From an uncultured Eubacteriales bacterium (GTDB lineage Bacteria > Bacillota > Clostridia > Oscillospirales > Acutalibacteraceae), in contig ONYV01000022.1 of assembly GCA_900322105.1 (NCBI GenBank), positions 1-10,216 of the forward strand: 10,216 nucleotides of DNA, in the 5' to 3' direction. How positions within the stretch are numbered: position 1 is the first letter of the stretch; every line of letters starts with the position of its first letter. The notes below the pieces were generated by a model. The model was not told where the DNA came from. It saw only the letters and a list, made by a program, of their open reading frames with translations, and searched no databases. Of the stretch, positions 1 to 6,300 are shown in pieces. Made by a program: the position numbers and the translations under genes.

Positions 1-5
1 GAACG

Positions 6-3000
6 TCAGCGAATCGGGAGCGCAGGCTCTGCGTCGGCGTGTTTGTAGTTGATGCGAACGAAGATGGAGCCGATGATATAGCCGAGAGCGATCACGACGG
101 TGACAAGAGCGTCAATGACGATGAGCAGGTTGCTTGTGGTGAAGAAGGTGAAGTCAACGAACATGATCGGCAGTACAGACAGGAAGAACAGTACAATGCC
201 TGCGATAAAGCCCACACGGATCATCTTTCGCGTCGGGTTTATCCATACCTGATAGCCGACAACGCCGATGACGATCTGTATACCGGACAGCAAAAGCGAC
301 ACCGTTAAGAATGTGATGGTACTCACGACATCATCAAACATATCCATGTTGACGAGAACAGGCAGTACCTCTATAATGGAGAAGATCGCCTGAAGCGCCA
401 GCACAAAGCCGCAGGACAGCATCAGCCGCCTGCCAAAGCGGAACACACGGCGTTTCCTGCGTTCGGGGTCGTTTGCCTGTGAGATATTGGCAACTGCAAA
501 GCGGATCAGGATAAAGGACGGGATCGCAACATAAAGGAACAGACGCAGTACGATAAAGTTGTTGCCGTCATTCATCAGATCTCTGACAGCAGGAGAGTTC
601 ATCGGCTGGAACAGCTCATGCATGAACTGCGAATCAAAGAAAGTCTGTCCTGCGTTTGCGTCAAAGGCAAACATACTGCCGCCCATCGGCTGACCGCAAA
701 GGAAAGCGCTCGGGAGCATCAGCCCCAGCACAAGCGCCACAAAGGCGATCGCACCAAGCGCAATGCCGCGGTATTTGTTAAAGGGAATGCACATGGAAAA
801 GACGACCACAAAGCCCGACAGGGACGTGAGCACCGTCATCATTGTCGAAACGTTCTGATCCGCCACAAAGGGCGCTGCGCCAAAGAATTTCGGAGCGGTA
901 TTGAGCAATATCGGCAAGACGATGGAACACGCCACCAGCGTTCCTGCGGCGACAGACTGCAGAAAGATGTTTTTCAGGAAAGAACCCGTGATCGGTCGGC
1001 GTATCGGCTCTAACGACAGCAGAAAACCGCCTGTGCCGATAACGGCAGCTTCGAGCATATACATATTTTCGATCGAGAACCACATCTGACCCTTTGCAAA
1101 AGGAATGAGCGCAAAGGCAAAGATGAACAGCGCAATGGATTTCATCAGATAAAGCACCGTTGTTTTCTCGATGTTGTTGATAACACGTCTGCCTTCTCCG
1201 ACCACCTCTTTCAAGTGGCTGAAATCGTTATCCAGCAGCACCACGTCCGAGCAGGACTTTGCGGCTTCTGTGGCTTTTGCAAAGGTGATGGAGAAATCCG
1301 AACGGCGCAGGGCAAGGATATCGTTCACGCCGTCGCCTGTCATGGCGACTTTATGTCCTTTTTGCTGCAGCGCCGTCACCAGCGCTTCTTTCTGTTCGGG
1401 GGACACTCTGGCAAAGACGGTGTATTCTTCCGCAAGAGCGGGAATCTCCGACAGCGCAACGCCTGCAAGGGAAATATATTTGTCAGCGTTTTCGATGCCG
1501 CACTTTTTGGCGATCATGCTGACGGTGACGGGATTGTCGCCGGAAATGACTTTCACGTCCACGCCGTTTTCTCTGAAAAAGCGCAGCGTATCGGCGGCGG
1601 TATCTCTGATATGGTCTTCGATGGCAATGAACGCCGCCAACTCGCCGTCAACGGTCATGGCGATCACACGCTTGCCCTCTTTGGCACGTTCCGCAACATA
1701 GGACAGACGCGGATCATCCTTGGAAACGATATATTCGGGCGCGCCCAGCAGCATTTTTCTGCCGTCATGGTAGATGACGCCCGAGCATTTTGCTGCGCTG
1801 GAAAAGGGAATGAATTTCTGATAGACAGGATTTTCTTCCTTGCCGAAATAGCGGAAAACAGCGTCAGAGGTAGCGTTGCGGTCTTCTGTGACAGACACGA
1901 TCATCCTTGCGTGGGCTTCCACTTCTTCCATCGGGATAAACGCTTTCACTTCCGACACCGACATTGTACCGTCTGTGAGCGTGCCTGTTTTATCCAGACA
2001 GATCACATCCACCCTCGACAGGTTTTCAAGAGAATACAGTTCCTGCACCAGCGTTTGTTTTTTCGTCAAAGAGGCGATCGACACCATCATGGCAACGGCG
2101 GTCGTCAGCACCAGACCCGAAGGGATGATGCCGCAGCCGAACATTCCGCCTGTCAGAACGATCCTTGCCCATGTGACAGGATCGCTGAGAGAAAGCGTCA
2201 TGCCGTCCCACAAAGCAGCGTCTGCGCCGTGCATGGTGATCTTATAGATCATCGTCACAACGATCACAACAGCTGCGATCACGATGCCGACTGTCAGCAG
2301 CTTGATGATCTTCATGATAGAGGTCATCAGCTCGGATTTATGCTGAGAACCGCTTTTCACTTTTCTTGTCAGTTCTGCGGCATAGGTATCATCGCCGATC
2401 TTTTCGGCTCTGCACCTTGCCGAACCGACAATGACGGATGAACCCGAAAGGATGGTGTCGCCTGCTTTCTTTTTGATATAGTCCGATTCACCCGTGAGCA
2501 TGGACTCATCGACTTCCGCTTCACCCGAAAGAACAGTCATATCTGCGGTCGCCTGTTCGCCTGCCGTGACAGCGACGATATCATCCAGCACAACAGCCGA
2601 CGCATCCACCGAAACGATCTCACCTTCCCGCACGACCCTGCTTTTGGTGCTGGTGACGATCCTGAGCCGCTTGATGACTTTCAGGCTCTTGATCTCCTGA
2701 AACGTACCCATCGCCACATTCATGACCGCAGGGATCAGGAACACGAATTTTGACACGCCGAAATAAGTATCGGCGATCTTCGGCTTGCCGATGGCGTTGA
2801 GATAGATATTGAACCCGATGAAGATCAGGGCGATAATGAACAGCACGGTATTGAAAAATGTAAACAGGTTATCCCGCAGAATCTGAAGCGTTGTTTTCTC
2901 GTTCGGGTCTGTCGCCGTATTCACATATCCCTTGCTGATCCGCTCCGAAACCTGTTTTTCTGTCAGCCCTGTATCCGCAGACGCCTGAATGCGCTCGATA

Positions 3001-3029
3001 GGCTCTCTTTGTATTCTCTTTTTCTTCAC
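6..3029 (-). CDS. CtpE-like P-type (E1-E2, HAD superfamily) cation-transporting ATPase
   Basis: This 1007-residue membrane pump should couple ATP hydrolysis to cation transport across the cytoplasmic membrane. Visible motifs are the actuator loop LTGES (178-182), the phosphorylation site DKTGTLT with Asp346, and the hinge TGDGVND (564-570). The N-terminal pattern GLTEKQV...NLFTFFN and the LVQELYSLENLSRVD segment before the phosphorylation site match CtpE, a mycobacterial P-type ATPase linked to calcium, so Ca2+ is a reasonable but unproven substrate. In M4 the usual PEGL is PSGL (303-306), which removes a classical acidic ion ligand. Predicted helices are M1-M2 (about 56-108), M3-M4 (241-318) and M5-M10 (622-848). 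Four further hydrophobic segments follow a basic linker (855-868), making the protein about 200 residues longer than CtpE. The start is GTG, preceded by a good ribosome-binding site. The gene is divergent from the NRPS and shows no sign of disruption. P-type ATPase identity is certain; ion specificity is not. Confidence 0.95.
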   Translation of the reverse strand: MKKKRIQREPIERIQASADTGLTEKQVSERISKGYVNTATDPNEKTTLQILRDNLFTFFNTVLFIIALIFIGFNIYLNAIGKPKIADTYFGVSKFVFLIPAVMNVAMGTFQEIKSLKVIKRLRIVTSTKSRVVREGEIVSVDASAVVLDDIVAVTAGEQATADMTVLSGEAEVDESMLTGESDYIKKKAGDTILSGSSVIVGSARCRAEKIGDDTYAAELTRKVKSGSQHKSELMTSIMKIIKLLTVGIVIAAVVIVVTMIYKITMHGADAALWDGMTLSLSDPVTWARIVLTGGMFGCGIIPSGLVLTTAVAMMVSIASLTKKQTLVQELYSLENLSRVDVICLDKTGTLTDGTMSVSEVKAFIPMEEVEAHARMIVSVTEDRNATSDAVFRYFGKEENPVYQKFIPFSSAAKCSGVIYHDGRKMLLGAPEYIVSKDDPRLSYVAERAKEGKRVIAMTVDGELAAFIAIEDHIRDTAADTLRFFRENGVDVKVISGDNPVTVSMIAKKCGIENADKYISLAGVALSEIPALAEEYTVFARVSPEQKEALVTALQQKGHKVAMTGDGVNDILALRRSDFSITFAKATEAAKSCSDVVLLDNDFSHLKEVVGEGRRVINNIEKTTVLYLMKSIALFIFAFALIPFAKGQMWFSIENMYMLEAAVIGTGGFLLSLEPIRRPITGSFLKNIFLQSVAAGTLVACSIVLPILLNTAPKFFGAAPFVADQNVSTMMTVLTSLSGFVVVFSMCIPFNKYRGIALGAIAFVALVLGLMLPSAFLCGQPMGGSMFAFDANAGQTFFDSQFMHELFQPMNSPAVRDLMNDGNNFIVLRLFLYVAIPSFILIRFAVANISQANDPERRKRRVFRFGRRLMLSCGFVLALQAIFSIIEVLPVLVNMDMFDDVVSTITFLTVSLLLSGIQIVIGVVGYQVWINPTRKMIRVGFIAGIVLFFLSVLPIMFVDFTFFTTSNLLIVIDALVTVVIALGYIIGSIFVRINYKHADAEPALPIR

Positions 3030-3034
3030 TGAAC

Positions 3035-3041
3035 TTCCCCT
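3035..3041 (-). promoter_or_regulatory. Ribosome-binding site deciding the GTG start of the P-type ATPase
   Basis: Read on the minus strand this is AGGGGAA, about 5-7 nt upstream of the GTG at 3029-3027. It supports GTG as the start codon. The next residues, KKKRIQREP followed by GLTEKQV, fit the expected N-terminus of this ATPase group. Confidence 0.75.
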
Positions 3042-3117
3042 CTAATACTCTGAAAAAATCTCTGCCTTTCCGTTTCTGACCAAAGCATACTCTTTCCCAT
3101 CTTACGTATCTGTCATG

Positions 3118-3146
3118 ATTATACATCATTTCCGCTTTATATGCAA
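3118..3146 (-). promoter_or_regulatory. Predicted sigma-A promoter of the P-type ATPase gene
   Basis: The minus strand shows a perfect -10 TATAAT (complement of 3118-3123), a 17-nt spacer, and a -35-like TTGCAT (complement of 3141-3146) that keeps only the TTG of the consensus. Transcription would start near 3111, giving a leader of about 80 nt before the GTG. No known riboswitch was recognised in that leader. The -10 and the spacing are good; the -35 is weak. Confidence 0.6.
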
Positions 3147-3173
3147 GCAGTAAATATTTCATTTCTGAACCTT

Positions 3174-3191
3174 AAATACCGCAAATACCGC
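3174..3191. repeat. Perfect 9-bp tandem direct repeat in the divergent promoter region
   Basis: AAATACCGC occurs twice back to back (3174-3182 and 3183-3191). It ends 32 bp upstream of the -35 box of the NRPS promoter and lies about 28 bp upstream of the -35 of the ATPase promoter. A perfect head-to-tail pair between two divergent promoters could be a regulator binding site, since many response regulators bind tandem direct repeats of about 10-11 bp. That function is inference; chance duplication is possible. Confidence 0.55.
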
Positions 3192-3223
3192 ATAAAAAAT
3201 TCGTCATAATTTCCGATAAGACC

Positions 3224-3252
3224 GTGACAACCGCAGAGGAATGTGGTATGAT
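3224..3252 (+). promoter_or_regulatory. Predicted sigma-A promoter of the NRPS-MATE operon (extended -10)
   Basis: The -35 is GTGACA (3224-3229), five of six matches to TTGACA. A 17-nt spacer leads to the -10 TATGAT (3247-3252), five of six matches to TATAAT, with the extended -10 element TG at 3244-3245. Transcription would begin near 3259, leaving a leader of about 40 nt before the ATG at 3301. The -10 overlaps the region just after an upstream in-frame ATG at 3241, so that ATG cannot be the start of the main transcript. Confidence 0.75.
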
Positions 3253-3282
3253 AGACAGGTAACACGGAATCAATTAAATTAC

Positions 3283-3290
3283 AGAAAGGA
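3283..3290 (+). promoter_or_regulatory. Ribosome-binding site deciding the NRPS start
   Basis: AGAAAGGA lies 10 nt upstream of the ATG at 3301. No comparable site precedes the in-frame ATG at 3241, which lies inside the promoter, so the 20 extra residues of the longer reading frame are discarded. Confidence 0.8.
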
Positions 3291-3300
3291 TGAAAGCAAC

Positions 3301-6300
3301 ATGAACGATCTGATCTCTCAAATCAGAAGGAATGTGGAAGAAAACCCTGATTTTACCGTTATCGTAGATCAGGGAGACGGCAACTGCTTTACATACCGCG
3401 CGCTGGATGTTTATGCACGGAAGATTGCCGCAAAGCTGAAACGAACGGGCGTCAGGCGGCGTGAGTTCGTCACCATTGAGCTGCCCCGCAACAAGGAGTA
3501 TATCGCCGCCATGTATGCGGTGTGGATGGTAGGCGCAGCGTTTGCGCCGCTGTCACCGACCTACCCTGCCGACCGTCTGGAATATATCCGCAGCAACTGC
3601 GATGCAAAAGCCGTCATCAACGAAAAGTTTTTAAGAGGGATCGAAAACGAAACGCCCCTTGAGGAGATCACGATCCCCGCTCCCGAAGACCCGTCCCTGC
3701 TGATCTATACATCAGGCTCAACAGGAAAGCCAAAGGGCGTGCTGCACTCCCACGCAAGCATTACGGATTCCGTCAACCGCTACATCGAATATGCCAACGC
3801 TCCGAAGGGATTCCGCTCTGCGCTGGGCGCGCCGTTTACCTTTGTTGCTTCGGTGCAGGGCGTATTTGCGCCGCTGTGCTCTGCCATGACTGCCTGCCTG
3901 ATGCCCTATGAAGCCATGCGTGACCCTGTGCTGCTTGCTGACTTTATTGAAAAGAATCAGATCAACCGTACCTTTATCAGCCCGAAGATGCTCAAGGTCT
4001 TCAAGCAGAAAGGCAACAGCCTGAAAACCGTCTACACGGGCAGTGAACGTGTGTCCAATATTTACAGTGATGAGTTTGAGATCTATGTCATGTACGGACA
4101 AACGGAGTCCGCAGGCGCCGTCTTAGCCTACAAGATCGAAAAGCCGCTGGAAAACACCCCCATCGGAAAGCCTTTCGGCGGCGTGAGCGCCTATGTGCTG
4201 GACGAAAACGGCAATGAAGCGCCCGAAGGCGAATTATGCCTTGGCGGACGCTTTGCAGACGGTTATCTGCACCTGAATGAACAGACAGCAAAAACCTTTG
4301 TTGACAATCCGTTCAAAGAAAAGGACGGTTTTGCAAAGCTCCTGAAAACAGGCGATATCGTCAGAAGATGCGAAGACGGCAGCATCCTGTTTCTGAACCG
4401 CAGAGACTGGATGGTCAAGATCAACGGTCAGAGAGTAGAACCCGGAGAGATCGAAGCGATCATCAAGCAGACAGAGGGCATCCATGACGCTGCGCTCAAG
4501 GATTTCAAGAACCAATACGGACAAGTCTATCTTGTCGCCTACTATGTCGAAAATGCGCCCGTCAATGCAGACGAGCTGAAAGCGTCCCTTTCAGAGAAGC
4601 TGCCGCCGTATATGATCCCTGCGTTCTTTGTCAGACTCGACAAGCTGCCCGTGAACGCAAACGGCAAACTCGACCGAAACGCCCTGACACCGCCGGAAGC
4701 AGGCAGCTTCAAGAGTGAATATGCCGCGCCCGAAACCGACCTGCAAAAGATCCTGTGTCAGTCCTATGAGCAGGTATTGGGCGTTGAAAACGTGGGCATC
4801 GACGACGACTTTTTCGCCCTTGGCGGCGACTCCATCAAGTGTGCGATGGTATCGCAGAAATGCGGCGTCTACAAGATCACGACCGCCGATATCTTTGCAG
4901 GCAAGACGCCCCGCATGATCGAACACCTGCTGATACAAAAGGCAGGCAGAAAGGATCGTGTCAAAAAGGACAAGAAAGCAAGGATCTATCCGCTCACACC
5001 CTCTGAACGGGGAATGTATTTAGAGCAGAAGCTGAACGAGCAATCGACCGTCTATAACCTGAACATTGCCGCCATCATCAAGGGAACGGATATCAAGACC
5101 GTCAGAAAGTCGCTCGAAAACGTATTCAGGGCGCACGAAGCCTTTACCTCTTATTACGGCGAAGAAAACGGTCTGCCTGTGAGAATCCTCTCCGATAAGC
5201 TGCCGCAGATCACCGAAACCGCTGCCGACAGCCGTGAGGAAGTCATTGATATCATCGACCGCTATGCCGAACCCTTCAACCTGAACGCAGGCATTCCTGT
5301 CCGTCCCACCCTCTATTCCGTTGCAGACGGCAGCATCATCCTGCACCTGGCGATCCACCACATCGCCTTTGACGGCGGCTCTGCCAAGACCTTCGTCAAG
5401 GAACTCATCGACGGTCTGAACGGCATAGAAGTGACCGCCTCCGAGATCGACCTTTCCGACCTGTATGACGACAGCCTGAACGCAAAATACGAAAGCGGAC
5501 TTACTTTCTACCGTGAACTCTTTGCGGACGGCGTACCCGTCAACGAAATGCCTGTCAAGGGCAAACGTCCGAAAGTGCATCCGCTCTCTGACAGAGAGAT
5601 CACCTTCGACTATCATAACGATGCGCTGAAGACCCTCGACCGTACCGCCCGGAAGTTCGGCGTGACGGAGTTTGAGCTGATCTTCTCGGCAGTGTCGATG
5701 GTGCTGGGCAAATATACCGCATCCGAAGACGTGGTGCTGGGCATTCCGACCAATATGCGCCCGAGTGAAGCCGACAGCGTGATCGGAATGTTCGTCAACA
5801 CAGCGCCTGTCCGCGTCAAGCCGAAACGTGATGCGGCAGTGTCGGACTATCTTTCCTCCGTCAGCACCGCCGTAAGAAACGCTACCTACGGCGCATACCT
5901 CCCCTTTGAAGATGTTGTGGGCGAATTTGTAAAACAGCGGGATGAATCGAGAAACCCGATGTTTGACGTGAGCGTCAACTTCATGTGGAATCCGCCTGCT
6001 TATCACGAAAACGGTCTGAGCGTGGAACTGTATTCTCCCTTACAGAAAATGAGCCGTGATATCGGCATCGTCATCCGCAAGGGCGCAAACGGTCTGCACT
6101 TTATGGTACAGTATTCCTCCGAACTGTTTGACGATACCGTGATCGAAAACTTCATCGAACAGTTACAATATACCTTACAGCTCCTTGGCGAAAATGCAGG
6201 AACGGTGCGTGAAGCACTGACCCTGCCCGAAAGCCAGAAGCAATTGCTCGATTCCTTCAAAACCAGCGCCGAAGCAGAACCGACTGAAACGCTCCTGCAC

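Noticed and set aside
1215..2441. Long open frame on the plus strand inside the ATPase gene
   Set aside because: It is antisense to a full P-type ATPase with all motifs, and its translation is rich in His/Arg/Cys with no recognisable domain: a shadow frame.
3030..3111. Possible metal riboswitch in the leader of the ATPase
   Set aside because: The leader is only about 80 nt, and I could not find the conserved elements of yybP-ykoY or other metal riboswitches or a terminator hairpin.
3115..3129. Inverted repeat ATGAT-5-ATCAT centred on the ATPase -10 box
   Set aside because: The arms are only 5 bp in AT-rich sequence and do not extend, so chance is a sufficient explanation.
3241..3300. Upstream in-frame ATG extending the NRPS by 20 residues
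   Set aside because: It lies within the predicted promoter (the -10 is at 3247-3252), has no ribosome-binding site, and the added residues do not resemble an A-domain N-terminus.
3290..3304. Four-codon mini-ORF (MKAT) overlapping the NRPS start
   Set aside because: Its ATG overlaps the last base of the only Shine-Dalgarno sequence, so it could not be initiated from that site; most likely coincidence.
4831..4833. GGDS carrier motif as a hint of an epimerisation domain
   Set aside because: T1 (Ser511) is followed directly by the C domain; there is no room or motif for an E domain before residue 563.
5020..6006. Long minus-strand open frame inside the condensation domain
   Set aside because: It is antisense to a conserved C domain, has low-complexity composition and no family match that I recognise; a codon-bias shadow.
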